A stretch of DNA of 64,000 nt from Fusobacteriota bacterium (GTDB lineage: Bacteria > Bacillota > TC1), in the NCBI GenBank assembly GCA_009773805.1, contig WTXA01000002.1, positions 62,001-126,000 of the forward strand, in the 5' to 3' direction. Under the pieces are notes generated by a model. The model was not told where the DNA came from and made no database searches. It saw only the letters and a program-made list of their open reading frames with translations. The position numbers were made by a program, and so were the translations under genes. Shown here in pieces: positions 8,190 through 16,509 of the stretch; position 1 is the stretch's first letter; each line of letters opens with the position of its first letter.

Positions 8190-9047
8190 ATGAAAGTACT
8201 AGTTACAGGAGCATCAGGAAATGTAGGCTACCATGTAGTTAACCAATTACTAAAACTAGGAGAAGAAGTAACAGCAGCTGGACCAGATACACAAAAAATA
8301 CAAAAAATATTTGGAAACAAAGTTTCTATAGTAGAATTAGATTTCACAAAACCTGAAACATTTGACAATGCCCTATATGAGGTTGATAGAATATTCCTAA
8401 TGAGACCACCACACCTTGGTAGTCCAGATGATATATACCCCTTTATTGAAAAAGCCAAAAATTTCAATATTAAGTTAATTTCTTTTTTATCCTTAATGGG
8501 TATTGAGAAAAATACCATTCCACCACACTTTAAGATTGAAAAATTTATAGAAAAATCTGGAATTCCCTACGCCCACATTAGACCAGGCTTTTTTATGCAA
8601 AATTTAAAAGGTGTACATGCAATAGAAATTAAAGAAAAAGATATGATTTTTATTCCAGCAGGAAATAGTAAAACCAGTTTTATAGATGCCGAGGATATTG
8701 GCTTAGCAATAGCAACAATAATGCACAACCCACTAAAACATAAGAATACTGCCTATACAATAACTGGTGCACAAGCCCTGGACTATTATCAAATTGCAGA
8801 TATTTTAAGTAACCTAACTAAAAGAAAAATAACTTATGCTAAACCTGGACTATTAAAATATAGAAATTACTATATAAAAAAACGGGGTCTAAATAGGAGT
8901 TATGTTAATGTAACAGTAGCCCTCTATATTATGACAAGGTTAGGTACCGCTAAAGGAATCACTAACGAATTTTTCAAACTCACAGGTAAACAACCAAGAA
9001 CCTTTGAAGAATTTGCTAGAAATAATATTGAAGCCTTCAGCAAATAA
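8190..9047 (+). CDS. NmrA-like NAD(P)-binding oxidoreductase
   Basis: 285 residues, atypical short-chain dehydrogenase. The N-terminal Rossmann motif is VTGASGNVGYHVVNQLL at residues 4-20. The segment HIRPGFFMQNL and the TSFIDAEDIGLAIATIM stretch are characteristic of NmrA/quinone-oxidoreductase-like and YtfG-type proteins. There is no Tyr-x3-Lys catalytic pair of classic SDRs, so it may be a redox sensor or quinone reductase rather than an alcohol dehydrogenase. It follows the MarR gene with no gap, with GAGGAAAAATAG serving as ribosome binding region. Substrate unknown. Confidence 0.88.
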   Translation: MKVLVTGASGNVGYHVVNQLLKLGEEVTAAGPDTQKIQKIFGNKVSIVELDFTKPETFDNALYEVDRIFLMRPPHLGSPDDIYPFIEKAKNFNIKLISFLSLMGIEKNTIPPHFKIEKFIEKSGIPYAHIRPGFFMQNLKGVHAIEIKEKDMIFIPAGNSKTSFIDAEDIGLAIATIMHNPLKHKNTAYTITGAQALDYYQIADILSNLTKRKITYAKPGLLKYRNYYIKKRGLNRSYVNVTVALYIMTRLGTAKGITNEFFKLTGKQPRTFEEFARNNIEAFSK

Positions 9048-9048
9048 A

Positions 9049-9073
9049 AACTGCACCCCAAAAGGGTGCAGTT
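9049..9073 (-). terminator. Hairpin between convergent genes; terminator for the minus-strand fusion gene
   Basis: Stem AACTGCACCC / GGGTGCAGTT with a 5-base loop. On the minus strand it is followed by TTTTTATTTG, on the plus strand by no T-run. Confidence 0.75.
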
Positions 9074-9080
9074 CCAAGAA

Positions 9081-11573
9081 CTAAATAAACAAGGTAGTCC
9101 CAACATTCTCGTTACTAGTAATATAAGAACCTACCCCAGCATACTCGATACCATCAATAAGCTCCTCACGCTTAATACCCATAAGATCCATACTCATAGT
9201 ACAAGCAATAAACTTAACCCCAAGACCCATAGCCTTATCAATCATAACCTCAACCGCATCAACATTCTTAGACTTCATAATATACTTAATCATCAAAGGC
9301 CCGATACCCAACATATTCATTGAGGATAGAGGTAATCTTGAAGCACCCCTAGGCATCATCCAACCAAACATCTTCTCAATAACATTCTTCTTCGTCTTAA
9401 CCCTATTACTCCTACGAAGAGCATTAAGCCCCCAAAAAGTAAAGAAAATAGTAACATCCTTACCACTAGCAACAGCACCCTGAGCAATAATCATAGCAGC
9501 AATAGCCTTATCAAGCTCACCACTAAAAACCACAATAGTAGCATTCTTCTGATTCATGACTCCAACATTACAACTACCAGCCTCACCCTTGATTATCCTA
9601 ACAACAAAAGCACTACCCTCACCCTTAATTGACTCCAAAGTATGACCATTAGCCTTACACCACTCTACAATATCCTTAGTATAACCAAAATCAGTAGAAA
9701 CCACTTCAACCACATCACCAACACCAGCACCCTGTATAGCCTTATAGGTAGCCATCAAAGGACCAGGACACTGCAAACCACTCGCATCAACACGAATAAC
9801 CTTGCTACTTCCTGAACTAGCCACACTTGGCATTGGCGCAGGAATCTGCTGATCCATATCCATATCACCACAATTATTAAGATGACACTGCAACAAAGGC
9901 ACATACTTAAAATTCCTATAAGTCAGATAACCACCTGACAAATTATACAAATTAGAATAACCCATACCCTTTAATACCATAATAGCAATATGAGCACGAA
10001 GACCCACCTGACAAGTTACATAAATAGGAGCATCCTTAGCACAAGTAATCTCAGCAATCCTTTCCCTAAGCTCATCAACAGGAATATTATAGGAACCTTC
10101 AATCTTACCTACAGAAAACTCCAAAGAAGTCCTCACATCAAGCATCAAACCACCCTCTTTAACAAGCCTATCAATATCCTTAACATCAACCAACTCATAA
10201 AGACCAGCCTCAACATTCTCACCAATATATCCTAAAACATTAACAGGATCCTTCGCAGAAGAAAAAGGCGGAGCATAACACAACTCCAAAGAAGACAAAT
10301 CACTAATTCTACCTCCCATAGACATAACAGTAGCAATAACATCAATCCTCTTCTCCGTACCCTCCTTACCAATAGCCTGAGCTCCAAGAATCCTACCATC
10401 CAAAGGAGAATACAAAATCTTCAAAGAAATAGGAGTTGAACCAGGATAATATGAAGCATGATTAGCACGATGAGCACTAATCGACTTAAAACCAATACCC
10501 TTAACCAACAACTGAGCCTCAGTATTACCAGTACCAGCAGCAATCAAATCAAAAACCTTCAACACAGAAGACCCTAAAGTCCCCTTATACTCAACCTTCT
10601 TACCATTAATATGATCAGCCACTAACCTACCCTGTCTATTAGCAGGCCAAGCCAGAGGAATAGCAGTAGGACTACCATCTATTCTATCCTTAACCTCAAT
10701 AACATCCCCAATAGCATAAATATCCTCAACCACATCACCACTATTCACATCAAAAACCTGCAGACTTTCATTAGTCAAAATATGACCTCTTGGACCAACT
10801 GCAATCCCACCAGATTTACTCAACTTACTCTCAGGCACAACACCAATGGCAACCACCACCATGTCAGTCTTAATCTCACCACCACTATTTAAAACCACAG
10901 TTCTACCCTGATTCTTAAAATAGGTCACATACTCATTCAAAAGAATATTAACCCCATTCTTATTCATTTCCTCATGAAGAATCTGAGCCATTTCATAATC
11001 AAAAATCCTCAGCACCTGTGGTAATTTTTCAACAATTGTCACATTGATATTCTTTTCCCTAAGATTCTCAGCAATCTCCATACCAATAAACCCACCACCA
11101 ATAACCACAGCACTCTTCGGATTCTTCTCGGCAATAAAGTCCTTAATCCTATCTGTATCAGGAATATTCCTTAAAGAAAAAATACAATCAGAACCCTCAG
11201 TCCCCTCATAAACAGGAACAAAAGGATTAGCCCCAGGCGATAGTATTAACTTATCGTAAGACTCATCATAACTGACTTGCTTTCTTTTATCAAAAATAGT
11301 GACTGTCTTGTTTTCCCTATGAATAGCCACCACTTCACTAAAATTCCTAATATCCAACCTATATCTTTTAGACATAGCTTCAACAGTCTGCACCAACAAC
11401 TGATCCCTATCCTTGATGACCCCTCCAATATAGTAGGGAAGTCCACAATTGGCAAAAGAAATATATTCGTCCCTCTCAAACATAATAATCTCATCATTCT
11501 CATTCAATCTTCTTAAACGTGCAGCAGCAGTTGCCCCACCAGCTACACCACCGACTATTAATATCTTACTCAT
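9081..11573 (-). CDS. CoA-disulfide reductase-like FAD enzyme fused to rhodanese, TusA and DsrE domains
   Basis: 830 residues in four sulfur-handling modules. Residues 1-440 are an FAD/NAD(P)H pyridine nucleotide-disulfide oxidoreductase with the FAD motif GGVAGGATAAARLRRL and the single redox cysteine Cys43 in SFANCGLPYYIGG, as in CoA-disulfide reductase and NADH persulfide reductase. Residues about 460-555 are a rhodanese domain with Cys521 in TCQVGLR. Residues about 575-645 are TusA-like with Cys602 in the QCPGP motif. Residues about 670-830 are DsrE/DsrE2-like with Cys791 in FIACTMSM. The cysteines could pass a persulfide between domains; this layout is known in anaerobes and sulfur metabolisers. 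Likely role is (per)sulfide or CoA-persulfide reduction, not shown here. No partner gene is adjacent. Confidence 0.93.
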   Translation of the reverse strand: MSKILIVGGVAGGATAAARLRRLNENDEIIMFERDEYISFANCGLPYYIGGVIKDRDQLLVQTVEAMSKRYRLDIRNFSEVVAIHRENKTVTIFDKRKQVSYDESYDKLILSPGANPFVPVYEGTEGSDCIFSLRNIPDTDRIKDFIAEKNPKSAVVIGGGFIGMEIAENLREKNINVTIVEKLPQVLRIFDYEMAQILHEEMNKNGVNILLNEYVTYFKNQGRTVVLNSGGEIKTDMVVVAIGVVPESKLSKSGGIAVGPRGHILTNESLQVFDVNSGDVVEDIYAIGDVIEVKDRIDGSPTAIPLAWPANRQGRLVADHINGKKVEYKGTLGSSVLKVFDLIAAGTGNTEAQLLVKGIGFKSISAHRANHASYYPGSTPISLKILYSPLDGRILGAQAIGKEGTEKRIDVIATVMSMGGRISDLSSLELCYAPPFSSAKDPVNVLGYIGENVEAGLYELVDVKDIDRLVKEGGLMLDVRTSLEFSVGKIEGSYNIPVDELRERIAEITCAKDAPIYVTCQVGLRAHIAIMVLKGMGYSNLYNLSGGYLTYRNFKYVPLLQCHLNNCGDMDMDQQIPAPMPSVASSGSSKVIRVDASGLQCPGPLMATYKAIQGAGVGDVVEVVSTDFGYTKDIVEWCKANGHTLESIKGEGSAFVVRIIKGEAGSCNVGVMNQKNATIVVFSGELDKAIAAMIIAQGAVASGKDVTIFFTFWGLNALRRSNRVKTKKNVIEKMFGWMMPRGASRLPLSSMNMLGIGPLMIKYIMKSKNVDAVEVMIDKAMGLGVKFIACTMSMDLMGIKREELIDGIEYAGVGSYITSNENVGTTLFI

Positions 11574-11653
11574 GGTAGTTTCTCCATTCCATATTGTTCT
11601 GTACAGTTCTTTAATCTTTTCTTAAGTTTATCACAACCAATTTTTATATGATA

Positions 11654-11693
11654 TTAAAAAAATATCTAGTATGCTTAATTCCACATACTAGAT
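11654..11693 (-). terminator. Rho-independent terminator ending the Opu/CDGSH/DUF1294 operon
   Basis: Stem TATCTAGTATG / CATACTAGATA (plus 11663-11673 and 11683-11693) overlapping the DUF1294 stop codon; on the minus strand it is followed by TTTTTTT. Confidence 0.8.
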
Positions 11694-11992
11694 AATTGAA
11701 AATACCAAATAAAAAAAATAATGACAGCCAAATTAAAAACCAAGGCAATAGGAAGAAGAATCCTAAACTTAGTCTTTTTGGACTTATGCCTAAAAACAAA
11801 AGATCCCAACCAACAACCAAGCCCTCCCATAAGAAAAGCACAGGCCAACAAAGTTGACTCCTTAACTCTCCAATATCCTCTGCCTGACTTGAACTTATCA
11901 ATACCCATTAAGAAGAAAGTCATCAAATTCCAAATAAGTAATAAAATTACAAAATAAACTAAATATTCACTAATCGCATTATCAATACCCAT
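11675..11992 (-). CDS. DUF1294 family small membrane protein
   Basis: 105 residues with three to four membrane segments. The family signature is visible: MGIDKFKSGRGYWRVKESTL followed by an aliphatic helix ending GGLGCWLGSFVFRHKSKKTK. That motif (D-K-x3-GxxRVPE-like, then GG-x2-G-x3-G-x5-RHKxxK) defines DUF1294. Function unknown. The start has TTGGAGATGAT upstream, and the gene begins only 14 bases after the stop of the CDGSH/glutamate-synthase fusion, so it is the last gene of that operon. Confidence 0.88.
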   Translation of the reverse strand: MGIDNAISEYLVYFVILLLIWNLMTFFLMGIDKFKSGRGYWRVKESTLLACAFLMGGLGCWLGSFVFRHKSKKTKFRILLPIALVFNLAVIIFFIWYFQLSSMWN

Positions 11993-12006
11993 ATCATCTC
12001 CAACTT

Positions 12007-13860
12007 TTATACATGTATTATGTCAATATTTTCCGAAACCTCCAGGCTAGTAGTCATCAGGTCATCAATTCCAAGAAGATGAATGTCATCTCTACCATTA
12101 GATCTGGCAAAAGCCTTCAGCTCTTCCGCTGTCCCTCTATAGAAATTCTCAAAACCTAAGAGTGCTTTCTTCTCATTAAACAATGCCCGAAGGCTCTCAT
12201 CCTGAGTCGCAATCCCAGTAGGACAAGTACCTGTATGACATATTCTAGACTGCCTACAACCAATAGCTATAAGAGACGCTGTAGCCAAAGCAACCGCATC
12301 AGCACCTAGAGCCAGACCTTTAGCAATATCAGAACTATCCCTAAAGCCACCAGTAACACATAAAGTCACATCACTACCTACACTATCAAGATACTTCCTA
12401 GCTCTTCTAATCGCAAAGATAGCAGGAACTCCAACATTATCTTTAATAAACCTAGGAGTCGAACCTGTAGCTCCTCCTCTACAATCTATAGTAATAAAAT
12501 CAGGATCAGCCCTCAAGGCAAATTCAAGATCCTCCTCAATATGACCTGCAGCTAACTTTATTCCTACTGGTCTCCCATCAATCACTTCTCTTATCCGACC
12601 AACCCTATTAATCAAATCATCAATATTATCAACACCAGCAAGTCTTGCAGGAGCTATAAATTCCTCTCCCATTTCGAGCTTTCTAATTTTAGCAATCTCA
12701 GGAGTCACCTTCTCCTTAGGTAAATGTCCACCAATACCTGGTTTGACCCCTTGACCAATTTTTATTTCAACAGCATCAGCCTTTTTCATAATATCCTCAT
12801 CAAAAGAAAAAGCAGCAGTACCCTGTTCGTAAATATATATTTTAGCTGCCTTTCTTGACTCAGGCAACATACCACCTTCACCAGAACACATAGCAGTATT
12901 AACTAGAGAAGACCCCTTGGCAAGAGCCACCTTAGCCTCCTTAGAAATTGCCCCATAGGACATATGGGAAACATAAAAAGGTAAATCTAAAACCAAAGGA
13001 TACTTGGCTCTTTTACCAATAATGGTCTTAAGATTAACAGCAACCTCCTCATTTAAAGGCATCCTCTGTAACTGAACACCCTTAAACAAAATACTCTTAA
13101 AATCCACAAATTTCTCTAAAGTTCTCATGGAGGAATTCATACTTTTACCAGACTCTGCTAATCGTTTAATTACTTCCACCTTATTATCAAATTCCAAATC
13201 CTCATCAGCTTTATAGTTTAACATATCCTGCAACTTACCATATTCATTAGTTTTAAGACACCAATGTTGACCACTACAAAAGGGCTTATTTTTTGAATGA
13301 CCACATTTACAAAGAGCATAGTGATCGTTAGTTTCAGGTTTATCCTCATCTTCTAATATAATAGAACCCTTGACTAATAAGGGGCCATTTTCTGCAAGTT
13401 CAATTTCTTCCTTATCATAATATTCATCATATTTAATATTATCTACTGTATAACTAAGTGCCCCTGACGGACATTTTCTAATGGTCTCAATAATTTTTTC
13501 AATACTAGCTCCATTAGGATCAATCCAAGGTTCAGTTCTCATTCTAAAAACCTTAGGTAACCCATCTGTACAGTAACCAGCATGGGAACAGATTCCCCTA
13601 TCATCATGAATGGTAATTTCCTTACCTATATATTCTTCCAACTTTCTTGGCACCCTATCTTCTAACTTCTCACCACTGAAGTCAATTCTCCCGTGACTAC
13701 CATCACAAAATGGTTTACTCTTAGCTTCACCACATCTGCATAATGCAACAGCTGGTTCACCAATCTTCCCAGTACACCCATCCACGTCCTTTAGTCCTTC
13801 AAGATTAGTTACCACATAAGGTCCATTTTTAGAAATTTTAATAATTGCATCTTTATTCAT
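12007..13860 (-). CDS. CDGSH - ferredoxin - CDGSH - glutamate synthase (FMN) fusion oxidoreductase
   Basis: 617 residues. Order: a CDGSH [2Fe-2S] domain at about 20-58 (CRCGEAKSKPFCDGSH); a Fer4_19-type single-cluster ferredoxin domain at about 70-145 (GICSHAGYC ... RKCPSGAL); a second CDGSH domain at about 160-205 (CKCGHSKNKPFCSGQH); then a glutamate-synthase-like FMN barrel from about 250 (GEGGMLPES, KIGQGVKPGIGGHLP, DCRGGATGSTPRF) with the [3Fe-4S]-type motif CRQSRICHTGTCPTG. No glutaminase domain is present, so an amide-nitrogen reaction like GltB is unlikely without a partner; related GltB2-like proteins are of uncertain function. Fourth gene of a five-gene operon, 11 bases after the ABC ATPase. 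The domain calls are firm, the substrate is unknown. Confidence 0.92.
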   Translation of the reverse strand: MNKDAIIKISKNGPYVVTNLEGLKDVDGCTGKIGEPAVALCRCGEAKSKPFCDGSHGRIDFSGEKLEDRVPRKLEEYIGKEITIHDDRGICSHAGYCTDGLPKVFRMRTEPWIDPNGASIEKIIETIRKCPSGALSYTVDNIKYDEYYDKEEIELAENGPLLVKGSIILEDEDKPETNDHYALCKCGHSKNKPFCSGQHWCLKTNEYGKLQDMLNYKADEDLEFDNKVEVIKRLAESGKSMNSSMRTLEKFVDFKSILFKGVQLQRMPLNEEVAVNLKTIIGKRAKYPLVLDLPFYVSHMSYGAISKEAKVALAKGSSLVNTAMCSGEGGMLPESRKAAKIYIYEQGTAAFSFDEDIMKKADAVEIKIGQGVKPGIGGHLPKEKVTPEIAKIRKLEMGEEFIAPARLAGVDNIDDLINRVGRIREVIDGRPVGIKLAAGHIEEDLEFALRADPDFITIDCRGGATGSTPRFIKDNVGVPAIFAIRRARKYLDSVGSDVTLCVTGGFRDSSDIAKGLALGADAVALATASLIAIGCRQSRICHTGTCPTGIATQDESLRALFNEKKALLGFENFYRGTAEELKAFARSNGRDDIHLLGIDDLMTTSLEVSENIDIIHV

Positions 13861-13871
13861 GATTAATCTCC

Positions 13872-14846
13872 TTATATATCAAGTAAATGCTTATACACAG
13901 AATCTATAGTAAAATACCCAATTAATTTACCCTCATCATCATGGACTACCAATACATTAGTCTTATTCTCAATACAAGTCTTAATACCACGTAGGGCTGA
14001 CAAGTTACCATCAACTGATACCATACTATCCTTAGCATCGACTTCAACAGCAGCTACACCATCAATACCAAACAAATCAATACAATCTCTTATCTTAACT
14101 GAATTCAAATAGGAAATAAAATCCTTTGAACCAAAAAAGTTCTCTGCATAGTCTGTACGTTCCTTTGATAAAACAAAATCCTTTTTCAATTTATCCCTAT
14201 CGATTCTACCTTCATTTAAAAGAACAATCCTCGACCCAAGCTTAACTGCTTCTTCTATATCATGAGTTACAAAAACAATAGTCTTTCCAAGCATGCCATG
14301 AATCTTGGTTATCTCTTCTTGAAGTCCTCTTCTAGTTATCTCATCAACAGCTCCAAACGGTTCATCCATCAAAATAATATCAGGGTTAGTAGCCAAGGCC
14401 CTAGCAACTCCTATACGTTGCTGTTGTCCACCACTTAGCTCTCTTGGATATCTAGATAAATAACTAGCATCAAGACCAACTAATTCAATTAATTCCAAGG
14501 CTCTTTTATGTTGCTCAACCTTATCAATCTTTATCAAATTCAAAGTATAGCAAATATTTCTTTCAACACTAAGATGAGGAAATAGGCCTACTTGTTGAAT
14601 AACATAACCCATACTTCTTCTTAATTCTATTTTATTCCAGTCCTCAATTTTCTTTCCCCTAATTGAAATTATACCCTCATCAGCCTTTAATAAGCCATTA
14701 ATAAGTTTAATAATTGTCGTCTTACCACAACCTGATGGACCAAGGATAACCACAAATTCACCCTCGTCAATATTAAGGTTAAAGTCCTCTAGAACCATAA
14801 CTTCCTCAAATGTTTTCTTAATATGTTCGAAGGTAATTATTGACAT
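13872..14846 (-). CDS. opuBA: Glycine betaine/choline-type ABC transporter ATP-binding protein
   Basis: 324 residues. The ATPase has Walker A GPSGCGKTT, ABC signature LSGGQQQR, Walker B IILMDEPFGAVD and H-loop FVTHDIEE. A C-terminal CBS-like region (residues about 240-324, ending in VLVVHDDEGKLIGYFTIDSV) is typical of OpuA/ProV/OpuB ATPases. Drives uptake of a quaternary ammonium or related compatible solute. The start codon overlaps the stop of the binding-protein gene, so translation is probably coupled. The symbol follows the OpuB/OpuC gene type; substrate not shown. Confidence 0.9.
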   Translation of the reverse strand: MSIITFEHIKKTFEEVMVLEDFNLNIDEGEFVVILGPSGCGKTTIIKLINGLLKADEGIISIRGKKIEDWNKIELRRSMGYVIQQVGLFPHLSVERNICYTLNLIKIDKVEQHKRALELIELVGLDASYLSRYPRELSGGQQQRIGVARALATNPDIILMDEPFGAVDEITRRGLQEEITKIHGMLGKTIVFVTHDIEEAVKLGSRIVLLNEGRIDRDKLKKDFVLSKERTDYAENFFGSKDFISYLNSVKIRDCIDLFGIDGVAAVEVDAKDSMVSVDGNLSALRGIKTCIENKTNVLVVHDDEGKLIGYFTIDSVYKHLLDI

Positions 14847-15730
14847 TATATTAAGCCTTTCTCTTCTAGAAAATCTCTGGCTACCTCTTCAGGATCTTGT
14901 TTCTCCTTATCAACGTAGAAATTAAGAAGAATCATTTCCTCTTCACTAATTTTTCCAGCAAGCTTATCAAGCACAGCCCTTAGTTCAGGATATTTCTCTA
15001 AAGTTTCTTCTCTGACTAAAGTTGCCGCTTGATATGGGGGAAAGAAATTTTTATTGTCTTCTAATACTTTTAAATCATATTCTTTCAATAAACCATCAGT
15101 AGAAAAAGCGTTAATGACATCAACTTGGTCATTACCAATTGCTTCATATTTTAAACCGACATCAATTTCCTTAGTATCCTTGAAATTTAAACCATAAACT
15201 TTCTTCAAACCATTATAGCCATCTTCTCTTTCAAAGAAATCATATTCTGCACCAAAGGTTAATTGGTTACTTACCTTTGCTAAATCATCATAGGTTTCCA
15301 GATTATATTTCTTGGCAATATCATTTTTTACTGCCAAGGCATAGGTATTGTTGAAGCCATATATGTCCAACCATTGTATGCCAAACTCTTCTTTATATTT
15401 TGTCTTTACCGCTTCATATAGTTCATTAGGATCGGCTATCAAATCTTCTTTTAGTACAAAAAGCCAGCCTGTGCCTGTATATTCAGGATAGATATCAATT
15501 TCACCCTTTAACATAGCAGGATGTATATTAGAAGTACCACCACCGATACCAAGTTTCTTTTCAACTTTAATATCAGTATGTTCCTCTATTAATAGGGTTA
15601 ATATCTCAGCTAGAATGTATTGCTCTGTTACTGGTTTTGAGGCTATCACCACTTTCTTCTCATCCTTGTCACAGCCAACAAATATGGCAACCATGAAAAT
15701 TACTAAAATAAGTGTAAATATTTTTTTCAT
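14846..15730 (-). CDS. opuBC: Glycine betaine/osmoprotectant-binding lipoprotein
   Basis: 294 residues, lipoprotein signal with lipobox VAIFVGC. The segment ASKPVTEQYILAEILTLLIE and YPEYTGTGW are typical of OpuAC/OpuBC-type binding proteins, as is the C-terminal EEVARDFLEEKGLI. Binds the solute outside the membrane for the adjacent permease. Sits between permease (14-base gap) and ATPase (overlapping). No glycine-betaine-specific aromatic box was confirmed by eye, so the ligand could also be choline, carnitine or another trimethylammonium compound. Confidence 0.88.
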   Translation of the reverse strand: MKKIFTLILVIFMVAIFVGCDKDEKKVVIASKPVTEQYILAEILTLLIEEHTDIKVEKKLGIGGGTSNIHPAMLKGEIDIYPEYTGTGWLFVLKEDLIADPNELYEAVKTKYKEEFGIQWLDIYGFNNTYALAVKNDIAKKYNLETYDDLAKVSNQLTFGAEYDFFEREDGYNGLKKVYGLNFKDTKEIDVGLKYEAIGNDQVDVINAFSTDGLLKEYDLKVLEDNKNFFPPYQAATLVREETLEKYPELRAVLDKLAGKISEEEMILLNFYVDKEKQDPEEVARDFLEEKGLI

Positions 15731-15744
15731 CTTTAATTCCTCCC

Positions 15745-16392
15745 TTAGGTTCCAAGTATTTTCTTCCTAATATTCTTTTCTATAACACCTAGGAATAAAT
15801 CTATAATAATCGCTAGTAATGCAACTAACAAACTTCCTGCTACTGTCATTTCAGGGAAATAGGTGGTTATACCTCTCCAGATTGCTACCCCAAGACCACC
15901 AGCTCCAATAAAGGAAGCAATAGCCCCCAGGGCAATGGTCATTATCACCATAGTTCTAAAACCTGCAAAAATAACTGGCAGAGCTAGTGGCAATTGCACC
16001 TTGTATAATAGTTGAGAATTAGTAGTTCCCATACCAATTGCTGATTCAATTAGGAAAGGATCTACTTCTGTAATACCAACGTAGGTATTCCTAATAATTG
16101 GTAACAGACCATATATAACTAGGGCAATCAAGGCACTTTTGAAACCTATGCCTGTAATAGATACAAAAAAACCGAACAAGGCTATTGATGGTATGGTATA
16201 GATCAAGTTTACAACAGTCATTATTATATTGGCCATAGTCTTACTTCTAGTCATGATTATTCCTAATATGATACCTATGACACTAATAATTACAATGGCC
16301 ACAAAGGTCAAGTAAATATGTTCTATAAACAATTGTAGGAAAAATTCCCATCTTTCCTTATATAGTTCAATTACCCTAAATACAAAACCCAT
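15745..16392 (-). CDS. opuBB: Betaine/osmoprotectant ABC transporter permease
   Basis: 215 residues with about six membrane spans. Contains the permease EAA-like loop ESAIGMGTTNSQLLYKVQLP and GAGGLGVAIWRGITTYF, both hallmarks of OpuB/ProW-type permeases. First gene of the operon permease - binding protein - ATPase - CDGSH fusion - DUF1294. Its upstream region (16393-16509) carries two identical inverted repeats. AGGAAAG stands before the ATG. Confidence 0.92.
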   Translation of the reverse strand: MGFVFRVIELYKERWEFFLQLFIEHIYLTFVAIVIISVIGIILGIIMTRSKTMANIIMTVVNLIYTIPSIALFGFFVSITGIGFKSALIALVIYGLLPIIRNTYVGITEVDPFLIESAIGMGTTNSQLLYKVQLPLALPVIFAGFRTMVIMTIALGAIASFIGAGGLGVAIWRGITTYFPEMTVAGSLLVALLAIIIDLFLGVIEKNIRKKILGT

Positions 16393-16422
16393 GGAACACC
16401 AACTTTCCTGTTTATATATATC

Positions 16423-16509
16423 TCTTATTTCATTTTAACACCTAATAATGAAATAAGAATACTATTTCACGCTTCTTATTTCATTTTAGACCCTTATAAT
16501 GAAATAAGA
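16423..16509. repeat. Two identical 12-bp inverted repeats upstream of the Opu operon
   Basis: Copy 1: TCTTATTTCATT at 16423-16434 and its exact complement at 16447-16458. Copy 2: the same arms at 16474-16485 and 16498-16509, overlapping the last codons and stop of xdhC. Spacers are 12 bases in both (TTAACACCTAAT and TTAGACCCTTAT). The two units are 51 bases apart. They fit a paired operator for a dimeric regulator; copy 2 could also fold as an RNA hairpin at the xdhC end. Confidence 0.7.

Noticed and set aside
9990-10235. Plus-strand frame inside the sulfur fusion gene
   Set aside because: Antisense shadow of the long gene, no ribosome site.
11644-11901. 85-codon minus-strand frame overlapping DUF1294
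   Set aside because: DUF1294 in the other frame has family motifs and a ribosome site; this frame only shares DNA with it.
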